This document shows, piece after piece, positions 34,060-41,576 of a stretch of 42,170 bases of DNA; positions within the stretch are counted from its first letter, which is position 1, and the number at the start of each line of letters is the position of its first letter. Source of the stretch: a virus; IMG/VR virus record IMGVR_UViG_3300040806_001422, positions 1 to 42,170 of that record; one strand, written 5' to 3'. The notes below the pieces were generated by a model. That model was given only the letters and a program-made list of their open reading frames with translations. It was not told the origin of the DNA and ran no database searches. A program made the translations under genes and the position numbers.

Positions 34060-35035
34060 AACAGATATCATATCTATTTTCGTTATTCCAACTTTCAGGC
34101 AAATACTTATTAAACCATTCACTGTTTAGTATTTCTTCTAAACTATAATCGTTTACACTTAACCAATCAATACTTGCTACATCTACAGCATAAGGACTGT
34201 CTGGGTTACGAGGATATCTATCACTTAAAAAATAACAGCAAGGAAATACTTCGCCCATGTGACTAATTTGTATTTTACGTTTTGTTTGCCATTTGCATTT
34301 AATAGTTGTTTTAGAAAAGTCTGTAATATTTTTAATACGTTCTACATTGTCAAGGTGTTTTGAATCGTATTTTATTTTACGTGCAGATTCTTTTTTGTTT
34401 GCTTTAAAACTTTCTATTGCTTTATTAGTCAAACTATTAATAGCACTAAAAGTATGTCCGCCATTAATTTCAAAGCGTTTAAACCCCATATCAATACTTA
34501 ATTGTTCACACTGTTCAATTTGATGTGCATTGTGTTCAAACACTAGCATACGCCAACGTGCCATACCACCTGCTTTAATAAATGTACTAGCATTAGACAT
34601 TACTTTATCCCATATTACGCCTCTGCGATATAAATGGTTTGTATCTTCGAGTCCGTCTATACTAAATGTAACATGACTGCCAAACGGAAACGGTTGTAGT
34701 ACATTTGCTAATTCTGCCCATTGTGTTCCTAATCCTCCGTTTGTGTGTATAACAACTACGGGCGGATTTTTATAACCTGCTAGGTGTTCTAGTGCCGGAA
34801 TTAAATTTGGATTAAAAATTGGATCACCGTAACTACCGTTAAAGATAACTTCTTTAATTTTCAGGTCTGGAGTGAAGATATTGCGCCAAGTATCTAAAGT
34901 CATATGCTCTAAAGGCATACGTGGATTTACTGTAACACCTCCCAAATTTCTACTGCAATTTCCGCACATTGAATTACAATGACTTGTGAAATCTATTACA
35001 ATCGTATCTACATCGTCTGGGTGCAAGTAAGGCAT
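34040..35035 (-). CDS. Radical SAM enzyme, CSRN type, own leaderless promoter
   Basis: A 331-residue relative of the gene at 23525. The cluster motif is C20, C24, C27 in SHCNSMCGNCSRN. The GGEP position reads NGSYGDP, and FSIDGLEDTNHLYRRGV matches its paralog. The C-terminal cysteines are in TIKCKWQTKRK, GEVFPCCYFLSD and YDICSKTCGV. It is a one-gene leftward unit driven by a perfect TATAAATA whose predicted +1 is the A of the ATG. A conserved ARWRMLVFEHNAHQ segment is also shared with 23525. Substrate unknown. Confidence 0.87.
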   Translation of the reverse strand: MPYLHPDDVDTIVIDFTSHCNSMCGNCSRNLGGVTVNPRMPLEHMTLDTWRNIFTPDLKIKEVIFNGSYGDPIFNPNLIPALEHLAGYKNPPVVVIHTNGGLGTQWAELANVLQPFPFGSHVTFSIDGLEDTNHLYRRGVIWDKVMSNASTFIKAGGMARWRMLVFEHNAHQIEQCEQLSIDMGFKRFEINGGHTFSAINSLTNKAIESFKANKKESARKIKYDSKHLDNVERIKNITDFSKTTIKCKWQTKRKIQISHMGEVFPCCYFLSDRYPRNPDSPYAVDVASIDWLSVNDYSLEEILNSEWFNKYLPESWNNENRYDICSKTCGV

Positions 35036-35040
35036 AAGTA

Positions 35041-35048
35041 TATTTATA
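35041..35048 (-). promoter_or_regulatory. Perfect T4-type late promoter TATAAATA, leaderless
   Basis: The minus strand reads TATAAATA. The box ends at 35041, so the predicted +1 is 35035, which is the A of the ATG of the CSRN radical SAM gene. No ribosome-binding site is present. This is the same geometry as at 18309-18316. Confidence 0.72.
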
Positions 35049-35052
35049 GATA
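35045..35052 (+). promoter_or_regulatory. Candidate divergent late promoter TATAGATA
   Basis: TATAGATA matches 7 of 8 bases and overlaps the opposite-strand TATAAATA by four bases, so two divergent boxes are interlocked. The predicted start near 35058 leaves a 10-nt leader without a clear ribosome-binding site before the ATG at 35068. Confidence 0.35.
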
Positions 35053-35067
35053 ACTGCGTACTTAATT

Positions 35068-36363
35068 ATGAAACAAGAAACATTATCAGAAGCAATAAAA
35101 AAAGCCAACCTTGGCGACAAGGTAATGGACGATAATGCTATGTGTGCAATGAAATGGATTCATTGTTATGTGCACCTCAGCGAAGGTATTGTAAAGAATT
35201 GCCACAACGTACCACAACGTTTTATCACACAAGAAGAACTAGACAAGTATGGTAAAGATGTGTTTATGAAACATCCATACGAACTAGAGCGTAGACAAGA
35301 AAAACTAGACAACATAAGACATAAAGATTGTAGTGCTTGTTGGCGCAACGAAAAACGCGGAGTAAGAAGTCCAAGATTACCCGGAAAGTATTTTGAGTTT
35401 CATCGTGAGCGTTTTGAAAATCCTGCAGATATATTAGAACCGTTACCTAGTCAACTTGAAGTATATTTTAATAACACTTGTGATTTAAAATGTCAATATT
35501 GTAACGATGTTTTTAGCAGTCAGTGGGAAGTTGAGAATCGTAAGTTTGAAGTAGCACCAAGGCAAAAACATACAGCACCAGATGGCTTTGCAGATACATT
35601 TTATGAATGGTTAGATGATGCTGTTGACAACGTGTTACAATATTATATTTTAGGTGGAGAGCCTTTAATACAAAATGAATTGTATGATTATCTTGATAGA
35701 CTAATTGAATTATTTAGAAAGAAATCAAACAAGTTTAATATTAAACCTGTTATTATTTTAATTAGCAACGGCAACACTCCAGAAGCATACCTAAACAAGT
35801 GGTTTGAAAAGGCTACTGAGTTAGAAAAATATGCCAGTGTTCAAATGGATATTAGTATGGAAAGTTACGGAGAAAAAGCAGAATTTATTCGTACTGGCTT
35901 AAACTGGAATAGATTTGCCAGTAATGTAAAACGTATTATGGAGTTTGCAAAAGGTAAAGATTTTAGATTAAGGTTTAGTACAACTCACAGTGCTTTAAGT
36001 ATTACAAGTTGTTTAGATTTTTTACAATGGTTAAAACAATTAAAAGAAGAAACAGGATGTGATGTTGATTTAATTAGAAGCAATGTTTCATATCCAGTGC
36101 AACTAGCACCGTGGATGCTAACAAAAGAATTTAAACCTTACATTAATGACATTGTTAAATGGATTAATAAACAAGCACCTGAATGGAATTACTATGCTGA
36201 CTTTATGAAAACAATTAAAAAGAGTTTTGGAAAACATTCAAACTCAGATAAGATTGAAGTTGTTAAATGGGTAGAGCGTACAAAGATAAGACGTAACTTA
36301 GATTTAGTAGAAACATTCCCTGAACTAGAATCGTGGTATAAGTATTGTCAAAATCACCGCTGA
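35068..36363 (+). CDS. Radical SAM enzyme with N-terminal twitch-like domain
   Basis: A 431-residue protein. Auxiliary cysteines C26 (MCAMKW), C45 (VKNCHNV), and C88 and C91 (DCSACWRNE) precede the radical SAM motif C138, C142, C145 (TCDLKCQYC). ILGGEPLI is the SAM-binding motif, and ISMESYGEKAEFIRTGL the middle block. The spacing is nearly identical to the enzyme at 13122, its closest relative here. It ends LVETFPELESWYKYC, nearly the same tail. It opens the last rightward unit. The pair may do the same reaction on different substrates or be successive duplicates. Confidence 0.88.
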   Translation: MKQETLSEAIKKANLGDKVMDDNAMCAMKWIHCYVHLSEGIVKNCHNVPQRFITQEELDKYGKDVFMKHPYELERRQEKLDNIRHKDCSACWRNEKRGVRSPRLPGKYFEFHRERFENPADILEPLPSQLEVYFNNTCDLKCQYCNDVFSSQWEVENRKFEVAPRQKHTAPDGFADTFYEWLDDAVDNVLQYYILGGEPLIQNELYDYLDRLIELFRKKSNKFNIKPVIILISNGNTPEAYLNKWFEKATELEKYASVQMDISMESYGEKAEFIRTGLNWNRFASNVKRIMEFAKGKDFRLRFSTTHSALSITSCLDFLQWLKQLKEETGCDVDLIRSNVSYPVQLAPWMLTKEFKPYINDIVKWINKQAPEWNYYADFMKTIKKSFGKHSNSDKIEVVKWVERTKIRRNLDLVETFPELESWYKYCQNHR

Positions 36364-36369
36364 TAAATA
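36362..36369 (+). promoter_or_regulatory. Candidate late promoter GATAAATA
   Basis: GATAAATA matches 7 of 8 bases and overlaps the stop codon of the upstream gene. The predicted +1 near 36375 leaves about five bases before the ATG at 36380, which would exclude the AGG at 36371-36373 from the transcript. Confidence 0.4.
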
Positions 36370-36379
36370 TAGGTACAAC

Positions 36380-37159
36380 ATGAAGTACATATCAAATTAC
36401 AACCCAACACTAATTACACCACAATTCGTAGATGGACTAGAATATGACATTATTGAACTTCCATGGAAACTAGACGTAGATAAACTACAGGAGTGGTACA
36501 GAAAAGTAGACAGTACATATGACAACTTATATTTTAGTTGGCGTAAAGAGCAATATCTTAAAGACAAGTATCATTTAAAAAATATTGAAACAGCATTTGC
36601 TGGTGAAGTAGGAACTGAAGGTAGAGGTGTACACGATGAAGGGTATCATATTGTGCGTTACATTAAAGAACAGTTTAAACACCCAGAAGAAATACTTGTA
36701 ATGGAAGTTAGTTGGCCTGTTGAAAAAGAAATTCCATGTCCGCCTAAATGGGCAGGCAGAGAAGATTTATATCCTGAACTTTCTACTGATGCACCTAAAC
36801 GTGTGCAAGAAAAATTTAAGTTTGGGTATTTTAAAGAACTAGTAGAATACTTTGGAGAAGATATTTTGCGTGATGTTAGTATTAGGAAACATCAACCAAA
36901 TGCAGTATTAGGAAAGCATATAGATGGTCCTAATGTACAGAGATTACATATTCCTGTGACTACCGGCGAAGGTGCTATATTTGCATACGGAGAAAACTTG
37001 GAAAGAGAATATAACTTACAGTTAGGTAAAGCATATATTATTAACGCCGCAGTACCACACGGTACATTTAATCGTAGCGGTATTGATCGCAGTCATTTAC
37101 AAAGCAAGCCACATACAGATGCTATTGTTAGAATGTGTAATATGGAGATAGTGCTTTGA
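36380..37159 (+). CDS. 2OG-Fe(II) oxygenase, aspartyl hydroxylase-like, 259 aa
   Basis: A 259-residue protein with a full ligand set: H180 and D182 in LGKHIDGPN, H227 in NAAVPHGTFN and R237 in GIDRSHL for 2-oxoglutarate. RLHIPVTTGEGAIF and LEREYNLQLGKAY are strands shared with the genes at 39315, 40986 and 41573. This resembles the aspartyl/asparaginyl beta-hydroxylase group. The N-terminal 150 residues (helical, with KHPEEILVMEVSWPVEKEIP and CPPKW) are shared in outline with the protein at 41573. Probably hydroxylates a peptide or small molecule; substrate unknown. First of an array of oxygenase genes. Confidence 0.78.
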   Translation: MKYISNYNPTLITPQFVDGLEYDIIELPWKLDVDKLQEWYRKVDSTYDNLYFSWRKEQYLKDKYHLKNIETAFAGEVGTEGRGVHDEGYHIVRYIKEQFKHPEEILVMEVSWPVEKEIPCPPKWAGREDLYPELSTDAPKRVQEKFKFGYFKELVEYFGEDILRDVSIRKHQPNAVLGKHIDGPNVQRLHIPVTTGEGAIFAYGENLEREYNLQLGKAYIINAAVPHGTFNRSGIDRSHLQSKPHTDAIVRMCNMEIVL

Positions 37160-37851
37160 AAGAACTAGAACAGTACTGGCAAGAAAACAACAAGGAATAC
37201 GAATTTAAGTATCCAGAGCAGTTCGATCCTAAATGGATTGTAATGGAAAGTGGCTGGCCTTTTTTTAAATTAAGTGCATTAGACAATCAACCTTGGAAAG
37301 AGATGCACATTGAGGCAGAAGCGTTACTTGAATATTTTAAAGATCACAGAACTGACTATGGAGAAGGTTGGAAGAGTCTTACACTACACGGACTTAGTGA
37401 AGATACACAAACACTAAACAGTTATGGCGATCGTGCTGAAACTATCAAACAGTTGGACTGGACTTGGGTAGCAGAACAATGCCCTGTAACTAAAAAGTTT
37501 TTAACAGATGTGTGGCCTGCAGAGTTTTTAAATCGTGTGCGTTTTATGTTACTAGAGCCGGGTGGATATATACTTCCGCATCAAGATAGAGCCGATGAGG
37601 AAAAACGTTTAAGTGTTTGTAACATCAGTTTAAACAATCCAGAAGGTTGCGAGTTTGTAATGAAAAATCAAGGGCGTGTACCGTTTGAAGATAAAGGCAG
37701 TGCGTTCTTAATGGATATTTCAAATGTACACAGTGTATGGAATCGTAGTAATGAGCCTCGTATTCATATGATTATTCATTATGAACTAGGTAAACGTATT
37801 CGCGACTTTTTCTATGTGCTAAGACAAAGTTATTATACTAATAGAGGTTAA
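37156..37851 (+). CDS. 2OG-Fe(II) oxygenase, 231 aa, TTG start
   Basis: Starts with TTG at 37156, overlapping the upstream stop as TTGA; GGAG lies about nine bases upstream. The 231-residue protein has H142 and D144 in GGYILPHQDRADE, H192 in DISNVHSVWN and R202 in EPRIHMIIHY, a complete iron/2OG set. CNISLNNPEGCEFVMKNQG forms core strands. It is of the aspartyl hydroxylase-like type but less close to the other three in this block. A single base separates it from the next gene. Substrate unknown. Confidence 0.77.
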   Translation: MKELEQYWQENNKEYEFKYPEQFDPKWIVMESGWPFFKLSALDNQPWKEMHIEAEALLEYFKDHRTDYGEGWKSLTLHGLSEDTQTLNSYGDRAETIKQLDWTWVAEQCPVTKKFLTDVWPAEFLNRVRFMLLEPGGYILPHQDRADEEKRLSVCNISLNNPEGCEFVMKNQGRVPFEDKGSAFLMDISNVHSVWNRSNEPRIHMIIHYELGKRIRDFFYVLRQSYYTNRG

Positions 37852-37852
37852 C

Positions 37853-39322
37853 GTGAAAGATTGGAATAGCATTACTGTAGATAGATATTGGGAACAAATT
37901 AAAGTACCCAATGATGTTGCTATTGGCATATTAGATATCTCACGAGATATTGATAGTCGTACTGTTGCTAAACGCAGTTTTGATATGACTTACTTTTATG
38001 TTAATCGTATGATTAAAATGGGTATGTGTACTTTTGTTGGGTTTGAAAAACGTGTAGAAACTATATTAGAAAATGCTCTAGCAAAAAACAAAAAGTATTG
38101 TATGGTTGCTTGTCAAGGTTTATTGTTATATAGAGGTCCTAGTTTAATTACACAGAGCCTACGTTATGCAGACAACAATCCAAACTTTTTTGTTGTAGGG
38201 CATATTATGGACAAAACAAAACAGCACTATCTAACTAAAGGTGCTTATCCAGGTTTACACAGACAATATCTATTTGTTAATTTAGAAACTTGGAAACAGT
38301 TAGGTAAACCAGCCTTTGATGAAATGGGAATATTCAAAGATAGAAAACCTGTACTACAAAATTATCAATTAAGCAATGAAACTGTACACAGTGATTATAC
38401 GCCTGATTGGATACAAGGTACGCAAGGTGAAACAGAATATCAAATAACTTCTGATGGAAGTAACTGGATTGATATTGCTTGTCGTAACGGAATACGTATT
38501 GATAACTTAGATAATGATATGCGTGACTGTAAAGTATTTCTATATCCTTATAGCGATACAAAAGAGTTAGAGGAAGTATGGTATGATAAAGACATTAACA
38601 AAATTGATAAACTTTCTAACCAATCGCAAAAAGCCTGGCTTAGAAAACTACAGTACCAAGAGTACATTGAAAAAGACAGAGTGTATGCGTTTAACACAGA
38701 AACACTATCTGCTGAAGGAGTAAGAACAAATGGAAAAGTTATAGATCATTTGTTTACTGCCGCGGCAGGTTTTAAACCTCTTGCTATATTAAATGCTAAC
38801 GGGTTTCACAATAATACAACAGTACATTATTTTGATTGGTGCAAATCAAGTTTAAACTATAAAAAGCATTTATTAGAAACTTGGGACGGTTATGATTTAG
38901 ATGCTTGGTTATTAGAACACGACTTAGATTATAACTTTAGTTCTACATATAGAGGAAACTATAAACAGTTTTGGGAACAAGAATTAAAAGACTTTGGTGG
39001 TAGTTTAGCATTTCAAAGACTCTGGGAAAGATACAAAAAATTAAAACATGAATTTCATGTTATTGATATTGTAAACGAAAGCGATAAACTGTTTGATGAA
39101 ATTAACAAAACACACGGTACAAAGGTATTATGGACTACTAACATTTGGAGTAGTGAAATGTTACACTGGAATGTTGAGCCAGAAGTAATAGAACAAAAGT
39201 GGTTAGAGTTTGAAAAGCGTGTACCAGATGATTTAGTTTTATATGGACATGATTACGTAGCAGTTGATATGAACACAAGATTAAGGAGTGGTGTAAAACT
39301 AACACACTTGCATTATGATTAA
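37853..39322 (+). CDS. Large hypothetical protein, 489 aa, possibly two domains
   Basis: Starts with GTG at 37853 after AGAGG, six bases upstream. I cannot assign a function. The N-terminal half contains KKYCMVACQGLLLYRG, NPNFFVVGHIMDK and YPGLHRQYLFVNLETW, a block I associate with uncharacterised phage proteins near glycosyltransferases. The C-terminal half (from about 265) has VYAFNTETLSAEGV, TAAAGFKPLAILNANGFHNN, TVHYFDWCKSSLNYKKHLLE and VLWTTNIWSSEMLHW, an alternating pattern suggesting a Rossmann-like fold. No DxD or SAM loop is certain. Lies between two oxygenase genes and overlaps the second by 8 bp. Confidence 0.6.
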   Translation: MKDWNSITVDRYWEQIKVPNDVAIGILDISRDIDSRTVAKRSFDMTYFYVNRMIKMGMCTFVGFEKRVETILENALAKNKKYCMVACQGLLLYRGPSLITQSLRYADNNPNFFVVGHIMDKTKQHYLTKGAYPGLHRQYLFVNLETWKQLGKPAFDEMGIFKDRKPVLQNYQLSNETVHSDYTPDWIQGTQGETEYQITSDGSNWIDIACRNGIRIDNLDNDMRDCKVFLYPYSDTKELEEVWYDKDINKIDKLSNQSQKAWLRKLQYQEYIEKDRVYAFNTETLSAEGVRTNGKVIDHLFTAAAGFKPLAILNANGFHNNTTVHYFDWCKSSLNYKKHLLETWDGYDLDAWLLEHDLDYNFSSTYRGNYKQFWEQELKDFGGSLAFQRLWERYKKLKHEFHVIDIVNESDKLFDEINKTHGTKVLWTTNIWSSEMLHWNVEPEVIEQKWLEFEKRVPDDLVLYGHDYVAVDMNTRLRSGVKLTHLHYD

Positions 39323-40391
39323 AACAGTTACATATTCTAAACAAGGTATACTAGACTATGTTAAAAATATTGACATAGCAAATACACCTGACTATTTTAT
39401 AAGTGTGTCAACAAGTCACGGACCAGAAAGTTTTCGTTTATTTGAAGGTGCGTATCATAATGTTATTAGTTTGTTTTTTGATGATGTAGAAGTAGATTGT
39501 TGGAAAGACATAGAAGATGGCAGACGTGTTTGGTGTAATGCTATGACAGAACAGCAAGCCACAGAACTGTTAAGTTTTATTAACAGTATTCCAAATGATA
39601 CAACAGTACATATTAATTGTAGTGAAGGACAGTCCCGCTCACCCGCTATTGCACAGTTTATTAATGAACATAGAAACAATGTAAAAGAAAATAATCCTCT
39701 AGTTAATCAACACGTATTAAAACTATTACAGGAAGCAACAGGGTATAAACGTTATATTGAAAAACATGACGAAGTAAAGTTAGGTTGGAAAATTAAAAAA
39801 TGGTTCCCAGTTGATATTAATAAAATACAAAATTGGTATTATAGTTTAGAAGAAAGATACAGTGATTGGAAATTTATTGTAGGAGAAAATCATCATATAT
39901 GGAAATTTCCTATTACAGACCCAGAAGGCAAAACAGGACATCGCTTAATGGATGATACAGCATATTATACACTTTGTTGGAATAGTGATGAGCCAGGCCC
40001 TAAGCCATTTGAACAAGGGTGTGCTAAAGACGAATATAAAGATAATGATGATGACAATCTAAATCCTCGTATGTGCTTTGACGGTTATGCTTTAGACATT
40101 GTACAAGGTTTACCTGTACGTAGTAAAAAATGGTTAGTAACTATTCACACTCCGGGTACTAAACTAATTACACATCAAGACGCACCAGACAAGATTAGAG
40201 TACATATTCCTATACACACAAATAATAATAGTAATTGGATAATTGACGGTGAAGAATATCATATGGAACCCGGCTGGGCATATCTTGTTAATACAACAGT
40301 TCCACACAGTGTAGAGAACAAAGGGTCTACTGATAGAATACATTTATATGGTAAAGTATGGACAGAAGATGTAAGGAAGTTAAACTTATGA
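39315..40391 (+). CDS. Fusion: cysteine phosphatase + 2OG-Fe(II) oxygenase
   Basis: A 358-residue two-domain protein. Residues about 25-145 look like a dual-specificity/tyrosine phosphatase: the P-loop is INCSEGQSRSP with C102, R108 and S109 (Cx5R), and FFDD at about 54-57 is a candidate general-acid region. The usual His before the Cys is Asn. From about 155 to the end is an aspartyl hydroxylase-like oxygenase: H287 and D289 in LITHQDAPDK, VHIPIHTNNN, H331 in TTVPHSVEN and R341 in STDRIHLYG. No frameshift is visible at the join. I know of no described protein with this pair of domains. It could remove a phosphate and oxidise the same molecule. Confidence 0.78.
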   Translation: MIKTVTYSKQGILDYVKNIDIANTPDYFISVSTSHGPESFRLFEGAYHNVISLFFDDVEVDCWKDIEDGRRVWCNAMTEQQATELLSFINSIPNDTTVHINCSEGQSRSPAIAQFINEHRNNVKENNPLVNQHVLKLLQEATGYKRYIEKHDEVKLGWKIKKWFPVDINKIQNWYYSLEERYSDWKFIVGENHHIWKFPITDPEGKTGHRLMDDTAYYTLCWNSDEPGPKPFEQGCAKDEYKDNDDDNLNPRMCFDGYALDIVQGLPVRSKKWLVTIHTPGTKLITHQDAPDKIRVHIPIHTNNNSNWIIDGEEYHMEPGWAYLVNTTVPHSVENKGSTDRIHLYGKVWTEDVRKLNL

Positions 40392-41002
40392 AAGTTGTAA
40401 TTACTGGAGGTAGAGATAGCGGAATTAAACCTGGTGTACATACTATGAACAGTTGGTTACATGATTACTTTAGTGAAGGTAATGAAGTAATACAATTGAG
40501 TAGAGAAACAGGATATGATTTTGATAAAGACTACGACAAGTGTGTTGAGATAGCAAGAACAGCAGATATATTTGTCAATAGTGCTTGTGTTAACGATTAT
40601 CAAATTCGCTTCTTAAATGACGTTTACGGTTATGTTCCCTACTTATTAACTATTGGAAGTATTGCAGGTGAATTCTTAGAAGTTCCTCAAGGATATGATA
40701 ATCATCCTAACTATGTTGAAGTTAAGAATAAATTAAAGCAACGTTGTAAATGGATCCAACTAGAACAAATGGATAATCAAACAACTAAATTATTACATTT
40801 GAATATTACAGAAACTTGTGATACTAAGTATAACGTTATAGGATTAGAAAAAACAGATTTAAATAAGGTACTAGACTTTTGGTTTGAGAATCCTATTATG
40901 TCAAATATTGATATGAGATTCTTTACAGAAAGTTATCATAAAGAATATAAACGCAATAAAGTACAAAGGATTATAGATCACTACAATGATAAGAGAAGTT
41001 AA
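40388..41002 (+). CDS. Short SDR-type NAD(P)-dependent oxidoreductase
   Basis: Start ATG 40388 overlaps the upstream stop as ATGA; a frame 30 bp longer exists but runs into the oxygenase gene. The 204-residue protein has a Rossmann start (VVITGGRDSGI), an NSA motif at 64-66 in place of NNAG, S91 in TIGSIAGE, and Y109 and K113 in NYVEVKNK, a plausible SDR Ser-Tyr-Lys set. It is shorter than most SDRs (about 250). It probably oxidises or reduces a sugar or alcohol in the pathway. Overlaps the next oxygenase by 17 bp. Confidence 0.65.
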   Translation: MKVVITGGRDSGIKPGVHTMNSWLHDYFSEGNEVIQLSRETGYDFDKDYDKCVEIARTADIFVNSACVNDYQIRFLNDVYGYVPYLLTIGSIAGEFLEVPQGYDNHPNYVEVKNKLKQRCKWIQLEQMDNQTTKLLHLNITETCDTKYNVIGLEKTDLNKVLDFWFENPIMSNIDMRFFTESYHKEYKRNKVQRIIDHYNDKRS

Positions 41003-41576
41003 AACACTTAACACAACAGTTGACATTAATGAATTGCAAGACTACTATAAGCAATTAGTAAATAGTCACCAAGACTTGTGTTGGAGATATAAAGATAATG
41101 TTAGTGAAGGCGTTGGCGGACACGTACTTGACAATGCTTATGGTTGGGCATTACAAAGTAATCTTGATGATTTAACATTACCTTGTCCTCCGTACAATGT
41201 TACTGAAGAACGCAAAATGCATCCTTATAAAGATACTAAATTAATGTTTGGCATTGCTCGTAAATTACAAGATGCGTTTCCATTTGCACATCAGTTTAGT
41301 GTAGTTGTACACCCTCCAGGAACTTTTATTAACTTTCATAGCGATAGCGATAATTATTTAAAAGTACATATTCCTATTGAAACTAATAGCAAAGCATATT
41401 TTCAATTTCAACCAATGCGTAGATTTGTTTTGCCAGCAGACGGAAGTATGATTCTAGTAAATACTAATATCAAACACGGTACATACAACGAAGGTGATAC
41501 AGATAGAGTACACTTATTTTTTAAGATACCTATTGATAAAGAGAATGAAGTAGTAGGAATGGAAGGTAAGATATGA
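40986..41576 (+). CDS. 2OG-Fe(II) oxygenase, aspartyl hydroxylase-like, 196 aa
   Basis: A 196-residue paralog of the oxygenase domain at 39315. H118 and D120 are in FINFHSDSDN, VHIPIETNSKAYF follows, H164 is in TNIKHGTYN and R174 in DTDRVHLFF. The N-terminal LDNAYGWALQ and CPPYN segments also match the other members. Iron and 2-oxoglutarate ligands are complete. Coupled to the next oxygenase by ATGA. Substrate unknown. Confidence 0.78.
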   Translation: MIREVKTLNTTVDINELQDYYKQLVNSHQDLCWRYKDNVSEGVGGHVLDNAYGWALQSNLDDLTLPCPPYNVTEERKMHPYKDTKLMFGIARKLQDAFPFAHQFSVVVHPPGTFINFHSDSDNYLKVHIPIETNSKAYFQFQPMRRFVLPADGSMILVNTNIKHGTYNEGDTDRVHLFFKIPIDKENEVVGMEGKI

